Shown here: in pieces, positions 8,534 through 19,280 of the stretch
Layout: every line of letters begins with the position of its first letter
Numbering within the stretch: the first letter of the stretch is position 1
Assembly (NCBI GenBank): GCA_963422465.1
Contig: OY730173.1
Coordinates: 62,001-126,000 of the forward strand
DNA length: 64,000 nucleotides
Direction: 5' to 3'
Origin: Lichina pygmaea
Taxonomy: Eukaryota; Ascomycota; Lichinomycetes; Lichinales; Lichinaceae
Program-made: the position numbers and the translations under genes
The notes under the pieces: generated by a model
What the model saw: the letters and a program-made list of their open reading frames with translations, nothing else
What the model was told of the DNA's origin: nothing
The model's database searches: none

Positions 8534-11500
8534 AGAATACAAAGTTCACACTTCTTCAATACAATGTGCAGAAAAGCCAATCAGTCCAAGAGCTACTTCT
8601 AGCAACCCCAACTCTTCAAGAAGTAGATATTATTGCACTTCAAGAACCCTGGAAGAATCCTCACCTTCAAACCAGCACCTCAACTGTTTTTTCTTCTTTT
8701 CTTCCTTTATATTCTCCAGAGATTGGTAGAACTCTTTTTCTTATTAACAAAAACCTGAATCTGTCATCTCTCCACCCTACTTTCTGGAGTAAAGACTTTG
8801 TTTCTCTTGAAATTCATCTGGAAAACACCTCTACTTCTCTGTGGGTGCATAATCTATACTTCACTCCCTCAAGTCAAGAGAACTACCTACAAGCATCAGA
8901 AGCTCTTCTCTGTCTACTCCAAAATGCTTTACAAGCAAAAGGGCAGCATATTCTTCTTACAGACTCAAATCTTCACCACCCTGACTGGTCAAAGAAAAGA
9001 AGACTATATTCTGACACTGCACACAAGTTCCAAACTCTAATGAAAAACTCAAATCTGGAGTTAGCTATTGCACCTTTTACACCCACAAGAGCTAGATCTC
9101 TTTCCCACAAACCCTGTTCACCTATTGATCTTTCCTTTATATCTTCTTCTCTTTCTAACTCTCTAATCTTTTCTAAAATTGCTTTGCAGTTCTTTCATGG
9201 GTCTGACCACAGACCTGTGCTAACTAGCCTGGACCTGGACTCACCAAGAAAAACCTGGAAGCCAGAAAGGAACTGGAAAACACTGGACACAAACCTGGCA
9301 AAACAAGAGTGTAATAATTTGCAGCTGCCCTTCCACTTTCAAGATAAACATGAAGTGGATGAGTACTTGGAATATCTTAACCACTTTCTCCAAGAAATAG
9401 CAGACAGATGCACAGAACTCCAGAAGCAATCTAGCCACTCAGTCCCCTGGTGGAACCAAGAGATCCAAACTAAAGTTAAGCAGGAAAGAAGAATAAGAAG
9501 ACAAGTGCTCAGAGGACAGGCAAGCCAAGAAGAGCTAGAAGAAGCAACTAAGCTCAAGAAGAAAGCTGTCAGAGAAGGCAAACAGAACACCTTCAGAAAA
9601 CAAGTTCATGAGCTAGCCAGTTCCTCAAAATTCTGGAAGCTTGCAAAGTGGGGAAAATCAAAAGCTAACAAGACCCCTGATCTTCCTCTGGTCCCTGATC
9701 TGGAGACTCAAGAAGGACTAGCCAAAAGCTTTGAGGAGAAGACAAAATCTTTCTCAGCTCAATTCTTTCCAGAAGCACGTGTCCCAGAACCAAGTACAGA
9801 AAGTCACCAGAGTACCCCAGAGATCCAGCTTTCCCAGGAGGTTACCACTGAAGAAGTGGAGCAAATTCTGAACAAGAAGAAACCTTTTACAGCAGGAGGA
9901 AAAGACAAGCTGCCAAATGGATTTCTGAAAGCTCTGGGTCCCAAGTTCTGCCAAGCTATAGCTGTTCTCACATCAACATGCTGGAGACTGGAATACTTTC
10001 CAGAGAAATTCAAGAATGCAAAAACAGTCTGTCTAAGAAAACCTGGCAAGGGAATCTATAACCAAGCTAAAGCCTGGCGCCCTATAGCTCTGCTAAACAC
10101 AACTGGCAAGCTGATGGAAGCTATTACAGCAGCCAGACTAAGCAAGGTAGCAGAAGAGGCTAAACTCTTGCCAGAAATCCAGATGGGGTTCAGGAAAGGC
10201 AGATCAACTGAATCAGCACTTTTCCTTCTAACTTCCCAAGTGGAAAAAGTCTGGAAAGAAGGCATGGTTGCATCTCTACTTTCTCTGGACATCTCAGGAG
10301 CATATGACAGAGTTCTTCCAGAGATTCTTCAAAAGATTCTGGAGAGAAAAGGAATCCCTCTCTGGCTAACTTCTTGGATCTTCTCTTTCTGTACCAGACG
10401 TACCACCACCCTAGTTTTTGATGACTCTGAGTCCTCTTCTATTCCTATTCACTGTGGAGTTCCCCAAGGTTCCCCTTTGTCTCCTATTCTTTTTCTATTC
10501 TATATTTCTGAACTTCATGAGACTGTACATTCTCCTACTACTGGTGTTTCTGCTCTGGGATTTGCAGATGATACAAATCTGCTTGCATTTGGACACTCTC
10601 TTAAAAGCAACCTTCTGAAGTTGAAGAATACACATCTTAAATGTCTATCTTGGGCTGCAAGACATGGAATGGTCTTCTCTCCTGAGAAATATGAAATACT
10701 TCATTTTTCCAGAAGAAGATCAGACAATCTGCAGCTCAAGCTTAGACTTGGGAATGTGATTCTAAAACCAAAAGAAGAAGTGCGAGTATTGGGAGTGTAC
10801 CTGGATGCCAAACTCCACTGGCACAAACACCAGAGAATTATTCTTCAAAAAGCACAAAAAGCACTATCTTCTCTTTCTAGAACCTCTTACTCCACCTGGG
10901 GCTTTCCAGTTCTCACAGCATGCCTTGTGTACACTGCAATACTCAGATCTGTACTGAGCTATGCAGTGGGAATTTGGTTCAACCCACTCAGAAAATCCTC
11001 TAATATTTCCTCTCTTATCATATTCCAAAACAAATGTCTGAGACTTATTGGGGGTGCTTTCAAAGCCACTCCTTCTTTTCTATTAGAGAGTGAGCTTTTT
11101 CTTTTACCTCTAGATCTCTATTTTAAATTTCGCACAGCTTGTTTTCTATCTTCTATCCAAACCTCCTGGCCTGCAACGACTCGAACCTCCACGTGGTGCA
11201 GGCTGGGAACCTCGGGGCAGTCGATGGCGGGCGGCTTCCCAGGCTGCTCGTAGTCACTGCACCGAGAGCTAATCGAGTCACCGGTCGAGCTGCTGGTGTT
11301 GCGGAGTGACGGGCCACCAGAGGTGTTGCGCAGGCACCCTGGACACCCCCGTGAAACAGCTACAGCAGAACAGAGGACTGCGACCAAGCTTAGGAGATGA
11401 AAACCACCTGACAGACGACTACCGTGTACACTACGGCCTGAAGCCAGCCCCACAGCTGGTGGATGTGAAGTCTAGGCGTCTGATAGGGCACCTCTGGAGT

Positions 11501-12905
11501 AGTCGAGAGGAGTTCTTGTCATGTCACCCTCCTAGCAGAGTCTCCAGCTAACACATGAGGATCTGCTAGGGGGGGAGTGGCCTTGGCACCGCGGTGTTGT
11601 TAATCAAACGCGGACCACCTGTTAAAGAAGGAGAGTGGTCGTACGAGGAGACGTCGCCGCTCCAGTGCCTAAGGGCTGTGTGATAGCCAAAGTGCTGGCT
11701 TGATGGTTTTGCCTAAGGCCTTGCCACGAAGTCTCTTCGTACAATCCACAATCTGGGGCCAGGGGACTGGGTTATCCAGTGGGCCAACAGGTGCAACCGG
11801 AGCCCCACAGGCGACAGCGGACCAAGGAGAACTCCTCCCTACTTGGTTAGTGGGCTGGAAAGGCAGCCCTGCAGGTGCTGGCACGGCCTGCAGGGTCTGT
11901 AATGCCTGCGAGGCATGGTCGGCCTTTGTACGAGAGATCTGCGAAGGTAACACGAAACAGTTAACAACTGCGAGGTGTGGCATATAATAGCAGTGACGGA
12001 GGTAGGGCCTGGGCCTACTACGAGACTGTCTATATAGCCCAAGAGGACGGATGCGCATGCCGGTTCGTACAGAGTGCAGGCTTAGGCTGCAAACAACAAG
12101 CTCAGGGAGCAAACTACAGTTGGAGCGTGGGCTCTGGGCTGGTGACCCAGCGCTCCGAAGCAGGATCCCAGGGGTGAGCACGTACGGCGGAGTGCAAGAG
12201 ACCTCGGGACTGTGGGAAAGTGTGGTAGAGACCCTGTGGGGGGGTGCCAACTCTACACTATGTTCTGGCATAGTACGACTGTGGTCTATCCAAACCTCCT
12301 CTCTGAAAGACTTTCTTGACAGTACCTTTTCTACTATTTCTTCCTATGCTTCTTCACTGAGGAAACCTTTAAAGAAATGCTCAACTATCTCTCCTAATTG
12401 GAAGTTCACTTGGTTAAGTCAAATAACTACTAACCAGGCTAGTTCAAAGAAAGAACTACAAATACTCTTTACTAAAGAGTGGGAAAACCAATAGGAGGAG
12501 AAGAAAAGAAAAGGCTATGCTGGATGGCAGGTGTTTTGCCAAAAACCTCACTACAATAACCTAAAGCTCTACAAAAAGCTACAGAAAGCTGAGGCAAGTC
12601 TACTACTGCAAACCAGAACTGGGAGAATTAGTCTAGCAAGTTTTCTTTTCAGAGCTGGAGTCCCTGACTTTCCTACCCCCCTATGCATGTGTGGTCAAGC
12701 AGAAGAGACAGTAAAGCATATCACCTCTTCATGCTCTCTCTACTCAAGTCAAAGACAACATGCTCTCTTTAACCCCCAAGATTTCACTACTATTATTTCA
12801 AACCCAGAGCTTCTACAGAAGTTTCTGTACTGGTTTATGTCTTTGAAAAGACTAAACCAATTTAATCTGGCTTTCAAACTTCACTATTCACACTCCAACA
12901 TCTAG
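8530..12905 (+). pseudogene. LINE-A ORF2 interrupted by X
   Basis: The frame opens with ATG 8530, overlapping the ORF1 stop as ATGA. It encodes an APE-type endonuclease, a reverse transcriptase with FADD, and the C-terminal finger. It is open to 11167, where X breaks it; after X it resumes at 12285 and has a TAG (TGG in full-length copies) at about 12492. Without X it would be almost identical to the 1080-aa ORF2 at 40945, with a few differences such as H for Y in LWVYNL. Dead because of the insertion. Confidence 0.93.
11168..12284 (+). mobile_element. Element X, complete copy X2 (1117 bp)
   Basis: It begins GGCCTGCAACGACTCG and ends TAGTACGACTGTGG. It is flanked by a 16-bp direct repeat TCTATCCAAACCTCCT (11152-11167 and 12285-12300) of LINE-A sequence, a long target duplication typical of LINE-driven insertion. 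It has no A-tail, no terminal inverted repeat and no LTR-like ends. It is much richer in CG than its surroundings, and in CG than copy X1. A minus-strand open frame of 200 codons (12271-11669) and a plus-strand one of 95 codons (11700-11987) recur in X1, but neither shows a motif I know. TATATA occurs near 12030. Function unknown. Confidence 0.75.
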
Positions 12906-13081
12906 AAGCTTTTCCTACCAGACACTACAAGATTTCCTTTTGCTACACTTTCTAGTCATCTTCCTGTCTTCAGTTTTTATTCCTTTAAAGGTTTTCTGAA
13001 GAAGTTCACTATTAGCTGGAAGATCTGCATGGCTGTAAAGCTACAAACAGTGTAAGAATCAAATCAAAAAAAAAAATCAAA

Positions 13082-13493
13082 ATACAGTAGCAAATCTGTG
13101 ATGAAGTCTATAGTAATCTCCACAAAGACATTCTTGGGGAGGGGGAGAGATTGCAGTTCACTATAGAGCTTGTGCTATGTCACCTTGATGTACTGGCACA
13201 GATCACAGAAGATAATGTAGGAGTAGGTGTCTTTCACTATACTAGGCCAGTAGTACTAGTACCAGATAAGCTCTAGTGTTCTCTTGTGACTAAAATAACC
13301 AGCCAGGGAGTTGTTGTGATGTGACTGAAGAATTGACCTCCACACACCACCCACTGTCAGTATATAGATCTTGCCTTCATAGCACAACATACTGTCAGTG
13401 TCAATATGCCACAGCAAGTTCTCTTTGTCACAACTCTGAACCTTGTCACACTTTCTTCCAGTATACAGTAACACCTATCAGATCTCTGGTGGC
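13082..13493 (-). pseudogene. GypD integrase zinc-binding region
   Basis: After the right LINE-A duplication (13082-13096), minus-strand GypD sequence continues with an HHCC-type zinc-binding module (HHNNSLAGYFSHKRTLELI, then YYWPSIVKD and CDLCQYIKVT) and the run into the core (ITIDFITDLLL). Stops interrupt it. It joins the core fragment at 7365-7698 once the LINE-A insertion is removed. A GypB LTR interrupts it at 13494. Confidence 0.8.
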
Positions 13494-13874
13494 TGTGACA
13501 AGGCAATAGCAGAGCAGAACTCAAGTCTAACTGATCCAGTAACCTTGACCTGACTTGGCTTGAGACTTGAGACTTGGATTGATGTACAAGATGAAAGACA
13601 AGGAAGGAAGAAAAAAAGAAAAGAAGAGAAGAAGCTGGGGGAGCAGAAGAAGTTCTTATAGGCAGGGGATCAGGCAACAGCAGAGCAAACAGGCAACAGT
13701 GCAGATAGAACTTCCTGGCAAGGTGTGTGCAGATAGAACTTCCCAGCAAGGTGTGTGACTTGTGCCAGATATGCAACAAGGCAATAGCAGAGCAAACAGG
13801 CAACAGTGCAGATGGAACTTCCTGGCAAGGTGTGTGACTTGTGCCAGATATGCAACTGGGCCAGAACTGTGACA
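13494..13874 (-). repeat. 3' LTR of GypB-2 (381 bp, internally duplicated)
   Basis: The ends are the standard TGTGACAAGG..AACTGTGACA (plus-strand view). It is 114 bp longer than the 267-bp form. The segment around CAGATRGAACTTCCYRGCAAG occurs three times (about 13700-13830), so the extra length comes from internal tandem duplication upstream of the TATA box. Confidence 0.9.
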
Positions 13875-14736
13875 TTACCCCCCTCCTTCACATGGTGAAC
13901 TCCTGTGAGCTTCAGACCACTTGTGGGTGTAGTTCCATAGCTGTAGTTTCCTTGGGTATTTCTCATGGAAGTTGTAGATAGTGTTTTTGGTGTTGTCAAG
14001 ATGCTCAATAGACTCTTCAGTAGTATCTTCAATTGGCTATCCAGACTATTTGACCAGGTACTTGAACTTCTGTCAAGACATTGCTGGCTTGGAGTCAAGG
14101 ATTTCTTCAACCTGGAACTCTTCATCTGTGTCTTGACCAATGACAGGGCCAGGGTGTTTATTTGATTGACCAGGGATAGGATTAGCAGGTGTCAGATGTA
14201 GAAGAGAAACATGAAAGACAGGGTGGATCTTGAGAGTGTGTGGAAGCTCTAGATGGCAGGCACAGCTTCCAATTGTCTTCAACACCTTGAATAGTCCAAT
14301 CCACTTGTCATCAAGCTTTTTGCATAGGTGATGTGTCCTGATGTTCTTGGTATTCAGCCAAACAAGATCTCCAGTTTGATAGGACAGTGACAGGACTTGA
14401 TGCAAATTGGTGGCATGAGCTTGAGCTTTCTGAGATAGTCAGAGTTCAGCTTGCAACTGTTCCAGAATCTGTGTTATTTCTCCAGAGATTTCCATAGCAT
14501 CTTGGTTGCAGGCTTCACTTGTGGGTGTGATGCTGAGCTGTGGATGGAACTCTTTGTTGGCAAAGAACAGTGACATGCCAGAGAAATCAGACTGGGAGTT
14601 GTTCTGTGTGAACTCTACCAGAGGAAGCTATTGGACCCAGTCATCTTGGAGATAGTTGACATAGAATCTCAGGTAGTGTTCAAGCTTCTGATTCTCTTGT
14701 TCTGTCTGACTATCTGTCTCTGGGTGGTGTCCTGAG
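13875..14736 (-). pseudogene. GypB pol C-terminus
   Basis: The stop TAA (13877-13875) touches the LTR. Upstream come the purine tract, read as coding, a degenerate chromodomain (EEFQVEEILDS), and the segment VLSLSYQTGDLVWLNTKN, then KKLDDKWIGLFKVLKTIGSC. A stop breaks the chromodomain, where GypB-1 also has one. The open stretch is 14405-14073. Confidence 0.85.
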
Positions 14737-14928
14737 AATTTTATTTTATTTTATTTTATTCTTACACTGATTTAGCTGTAGAGCCATGCAGAACTTCTAG
14801 GTACATGTTTGTTTCTCCAGAAAACTTTTGGAGGAATAAAAACTGGAGCTTGGGAAAGACTAGGGAAAATCTTGTGGAATATGCAGTAGCTAAGAAAATT
14901 TGTACATGTAGCTATTTGTTAAAACAAA
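14737..14928 (-). mobile_element. LINE-B copy Lb2, 3' tail segment
   Basis: The complement of a (TAAAA)n tail and the LINE-B 3' UTR. The 3' hairpin is present with an A for G in the loop. It is interrupted at 14928 by GypA-2, with target duplication ACAAA. The rest of this LINE-B lies at 21374-21505, 23276-24257, 24611-25006 and 37993-38446. It was inserted into GypB pol. Confidence 0.9.
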
Positions 14929-15460
14929 TGTTGCGGTCTGTACTGTACTGTCCTATCCGAGTATAGGATTAGGGCGAGAGGTGAAAGGCAGGTTGGTTCT
15001 CACAGGAGAGGAGTGTCAAGGAGTGTGAAGGGGTTTGGTGGAACGTGGTGGTGATGACACCTGATCAGTGGCTTCGTACAAGATTGTATTGAAGTAGATC
15101 TAGTTGTCTGGATCACAACATGAGTTGAAGACGATTGTTCCATAAGGGAACTATCACCGGACTATATAGTGCTCAGTCTGTGAGCTCAGTGAGCTCTGCT
15201 CACTTTGCTCACTTGTTCATGCATGCTGCAGTGAGCTGGGCAAGCTCTGCTCACTTTGCTCACTGTTCATGCATGCTGCGGTGAGCTGGGCAAGCTCTGC
15301 TCACTCTGCTCACATATATGCATGCTGCGGTGAGCACCCCCTGGTCAGTCTCGCCAGTCATGTGACTGTTTCCCGTGTTATGCTGCCTGGTACTTCTGTC
15401 CAGTATCCTGTCTGCTGCTTTCTGTGAGTATAAAGACTGTGTTCCTCCTGGGTTGTAACA
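14929..15460 (-). repeat. 3' LTR of GypA-2 (532 bp)
   Basis: It runs TGTTGCGGTC..GGTTGTAACA in plus-strand view. The sense TATATA is at 15163-15168, GAGCTCTGCTCACTTTGCTC repeats lie at about 15188-15330, and an antisense-strand GTATAAAG is at 15428-15435. TTGAAGAC at 15125-15132 is the plus-strand form of the self-priming leader. The E-box palindrome has decayed to CAGTCATGTGACTG. Confidence 0.93.
15428..15435 (+). promoter_or_regulatory. Antisense-gene TATA box (GTATAAAG)
   Basis: This lies about 25-32 bp before the inner LTR edge and about 75 bp upstream of the ATG at 15504. It is a good match to a TATA box for the antisense frame and is conserved in position with the boxes at 1370-1375 and 25708-25713. 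Confidence 0.6.
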
Positions 15461-15503
15461 CTATCCTCCTCTCCATCATTCATTATCTTGATGAAACCTG
15501 GTT

Positions 15504-15908
15504 ATGTCTCCAAAGTCACATGCGACTGTTAGCTGAACTCAGCTTGCTACTCAAATCCATGATCAGGATTTTGTTTTACGTACACCCTGCGACTTTTGTG
15601 TTCTCTGTGGTTGTCTGTGCTTCCAGATACCAGGGGAAGACAATAAGTTGAAATGTGGTGTGTGCACTCAGTGCGGGAGGTCTTGTGTCTCTGTGTCCTG
15701 GGAATCCCTGAACATATCCCGGGACAACCTTTGTGAGGATGTGGCCACTGAAAAAGCAACACACAACACACTCTTTGAATAACTTGCTGTGGTGCAAGTT
15801 TGTCTGTCTCAGAAGTGAAAGGTGTTGGAAGGTGCTGAGGTCTGTGCGAGGCAGAAGCTTCAGTGTCTGGTGAAAGAGATAGAGTCAGATGGCGAGGATT
15901 TGACTTGA
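15504..15908 (+). pseudogene. Antisense Zn2Cys6-like frame of GypA-2
   Basis: It starts with ATG (MSPKSHATVS) 44 bp from the LTR and ends at the same TGA as in GypA-1. Cysteine spacing C-x2-C-x6-C-x11-C-x2-C-x6-C is retained (PCDFCVLCGCLC to KCGVCTQCGRSC), although several extra Cys codons arose from CGN codons. Stops after VS, FE and QK break it. Overall it is collinear with 896-1300 without indels. Confidence 0.75.
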
Positions 15909-15951
15909 TCAGTCATTGACATGTCCCTTCTGCAGGCCAAGCTGTTTAGTC

Positions 15952-18900
15952 CTACTCCTGCTGAAACTGTCGCAGAAGAAGCTGGCAGTTCGCAAGGTTC
16001 TTGAGTGGTTCCCAGGTATTCTCTGAGTCTGGGTATCCTTTCCACTTGACAAGGTATCACTGACCTTTCCTAGCCAGGATCTGTTTGACTTTGAATTCTT
16101 GTTCTTCTTCAGGTTGATAATGAAATGTTTCCTGCAAGGGTGTGCTCTGGTCGGCTGGTTCAATCATTAATATATGAAAGTTTGGATGGACTCTGGCATC
16201 CCTTGGTAGTCGCATCTTGATGTTGACTGGTCCTGTTTTCTCTTTAACCAAAAATAGTCTGACCTTGATATTGTCAAGTTTCTTTGTTTTTAGCTTTTTT
16301 GTTTTCCAATTTTTTGTGAGGAGGTAGACTTTATCCCCCTTCTTTAGCTGAGGTGCCATTTTCAATTTTTTGTCTATTTGGCACTGCATTTTCTCTGAGG
16401 TCTCTTGAAGGTAGTGCCTTATCATCGTGTGTGTTTGTCATAGGAGCTTGTTATGTTGGAGTGCTTTCTCCATGTTTGGTGAAGCTCTGCTTGGCATTCT
16501 GATGTTCACATGTTGTCCAAAATTAGCAAAGAATAGTGATTCCTTTGTTGAGTCTGATCTGTGCTGGTTGATTGCCAGCTGTGCCACCGGTAATAACTGT
16601 ACCTAATTGCTGTGGGTCTGGTTGATGTAATGCTGTAAATAAGTCTCCAGGACTTGGTTTGCTCACTCTGTCTGGCTGTCAGTTTGTGGGTGATAGGCTG
16701 TAGATATTTTGGGTTTTGTTCCCATGGCTGCACTGATTGTCTTCCAGTAGTTGGATGTGAAGAGTTTGTTTCTGTCTGTAATGATCATGATTGGAACTCT
16801 GTGGTCTCTGACCAATCTGTCCAGTAAGAGGTGTCCCAACTGTTCTGCTGTGTGGGTCTTCTTGAATAGTACCACTATTAGATATTTTGTGAATCTGTCC
16901 ACTATCACCATAATTGAGTTGTAGGTGATTCCTGTGACTGGGTCTTTGGACTTGGGTAGCTTTGTGATGAAGTCCATTGACACATCTTCCCACAGGCCTC
17001 TTGGTATCATGTTCGGGTGTCCTTCTCCATATAGCTTATGTCTTCTGTGTTTGTTTTTCTGGCATAGTAGACATTTGCTGATGTAGCTTGTGACATGTTA
17101 TCAGAGGTTGATGACATTATTCCCTGCCTGTTGGATAAGGTCTGTGGTCTTGGTGATTCCTGGGTAACCATGTGCTGGGTTGTTGTGGTAGTTCCTTATT
17201 AATTCTTCAGTGTCTTCTGCTGTGAGCTTGTTGATCTGTGGTCAAGGCACCAGGTTTCCTTGCTGGTCCTGCTGTAAGATTGTTCCTTGGTGTTCATCAT
17301 CTTCCATGTGGTCTTTTTGTCAGCTTAGTATGTCTGCTCTCCTGTTGTCTTGTCCAGGGGTGTACAAGATCTTGAACTTGTGTTGCTCTAGGAGTTCAGC
17401 CCATCTGACTTGTCGTCTGTTCAGCTTCTTGGTTGTTGTGAACATTGTCAGATTCTTGTGGTCTGTGAGAACAGTGAGTTCAGAACTGCTTTCTGCGTAC
17501 ACTCTCCAGTGTTCAAGTGTGTTGACAACTGCCAGTAGCTCTTTATTGTGGATATCATAGTTCTGTTCTGCTTGTGTTATTTTTTGTGAGTAGTAGGCAA
17601 CTGGGTGCCACTTGTTGTCTGCCTGTTGGCATAAACATGCTCCCACTGCCTGATCTGAAGCATCTGTCTTGATTTGTGTTGGTTGGCCTGTCTTGAAGTT
17701 GAGGAGAACTGGTTCCTTGGTGCAAGTGTCCTTGAGCTGCTGGAATACTTTTTGTTATCTGTCTGTCCACTGGTACTCCACATTCTTCTTTGTGAGTTCT
17801 GTCAGTGGTGTTACCATCTGTGAGTAGTTCTTGATGAACTGTCAGTTGAAGTTGGCAAATCCTAGGAAGGCTTGTACTTCCTTAACTGATGTCAGTGTTA
17901 GCTATTGTTGAATCACTTTGATTTTCTCAGGGTTGATCTTGATCTTTTTGATTCCTATGATGTATCTGAGGAATTCAACTTCTGGTTTGTTGAACTCACA
18001 TTTCTTCAGGTTGAGCTTGAGCCCTGTCTTTTGTAGGCATTATAGAACATCCTTCACATGTTTGGTATGTTCCTGTTGTGTGTTTGAGTAGACAAGAATG
18101 TTGTCCAAGTAGGTGATAGCTGTTTGGTCCAGGTGTGCTCTGATGATGTTGTTGATCAATGCTTGACATATTGCTGGTGTGTTTGTGAGTCTGAATAGTA
18201 TAACCAGATACTTGTAGTGTCTGTATCAGGTTCTGAAGGCTGTCTTCTATTCTTCTCCTTCTTTCATGCATATCAGGTTGTATGCTTCTTTCAAGTCCAG
18301 CTTGGTAAAGATTGTAGCTTGGCTGATCCTGTCATGCAATTTGTTCGCATTTGGCAACAGATATCAGTTCTTGATGGTAATATTGTTGAGTTTCCTGTAA
18401 TCCACACAAAGTTGAAGACTTCTGTCTTTCTTTGGTGCAAATAGTATCAGGTATCCTGCTGGCGATTGAGATTCTTGAATGAAACCCTTTTTCAGGTTTT
18501 CCTCCAGGTACTTGTGAAGTACTTGGAGCTCTTTCTCTGATAACTGGTAAATTAGTCCAAATCCTGGCTCTGTCCCTGGTTGCAACTTGATCTCATGATC
18601 CCAAGGTTGGTGCTTAGGTAACACTGCTATTGTTGTCTTTTCCTGAAAGAGGTTATCATACCCAGGTCAGTACTCTTCAGAGATCTCCAGAGGGTTAACA
18701 ACTTCCTCTCTCTTCATCTCTGACTGTTTGGCCACCTGGTTCTGGCGTGTACCTGTCAAGGCAGACCTCTTCTCTTGAGAGTCATCCTTTCTGTTGGTGA
18801 GGTTCCACTGAGGACTTCTTCCCTTATCTGTCTACACCTTCTGTGGCTGGTAACAGGTCTGAGCTGTGTTGTTAGTGCAGTTCCTAAACGTGAGTACTTC

Positions 18901-19280
18901 TGTCCTCCAGTTAACAACTGGGTTGTGCTTCTTTAGCCAAGGCATCCCCAAATAGATATCCTGAGTGGCTAACTTGACAATATCAAGGTGGATTCTTTCA
19001 GTATAGTGTCTGGTAACTATTTCCATTGGCTGTGTCTTATGGCAGACTAGCTCTGTCTGTCTATTTGCTATCGCAAGCTGATAAGACTGTCACTTGCATC
19101 TTCTTCCAGTGCCTAGGGTGTTGTAAAGTTGTCTTGAAATGTAGTTTCCACTGGCTCCAGAGTCAACAAGTGCGTATGTCTGTACTGGCATGTTGGCGTG
19201 TAGTGACACAGGTAATCACAGGTGCTTTGTGTTACTAGGGGTCATGTTGTTGAGCTCCTGATGTCACCCCTTGACAAGGG
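15952..19280 (-). pseudogene. GypA-2 pol: protease, RT, RNase H, integrase, chromodomain
   Basis: One minus-strand frame holds, in element order: protease (about 19240-18830, with IYLGMPWLKKHNP), RT (about 18660-17860), RNase H (17646-17320, with LTVLTDHKNLTMF), integrase (about 17060-16400, with MDFITKLPKS and IITDRNKLF) and chromodomain (about 16110-15990). The RT catalytic YLDD reads YLDN at 18111-18100, and many Gln, Arg and Trp codons are stops. The chromodomain has TGA in place of the Gln before YLVKW. Not functional. Confidence 0.9.

Larger units (their letters stand above)
7699..13081 (+). mobile_element. LINE-A copy La2, 5' truncated, hit by X
   Basis: It starts within ORF1 and runs through ORF2 to a CAAATCAAAA tail. 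A 15-bp duplication ATACAGTAGCAAATC flanks it (7684-7698 and 13082-13096) inside GypD, as expected for target-primed reverse transcription. Element X (11168-12284) is inserted in its ORF2. Confidence 0.93.
13494..14736 (-). mobile_element. GypB-2: 3' end
   Basis: It consists of a 381-bp 3' LTR followed (reading leftwards in the element) by the pol C-terminus. It stops at 14736, where a LINE-B tail begins inside the integrase motif region. It may be the 3' end of the element whose 5' part is GypB-3 (46286-48819), with LINE-B and everything nested in it lying between. The intervening RNase H/integrase core is missing, so this link is tentative. Confidence 0.85.

Noticed and set aside
11168-11215. 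A tRNA-derived SINE head in X because the minus strand has GGTTCGAGTC, like a B box
   Set aside because: No cloverleaf or A box could be formed around it, and the flanking stems do not pair.
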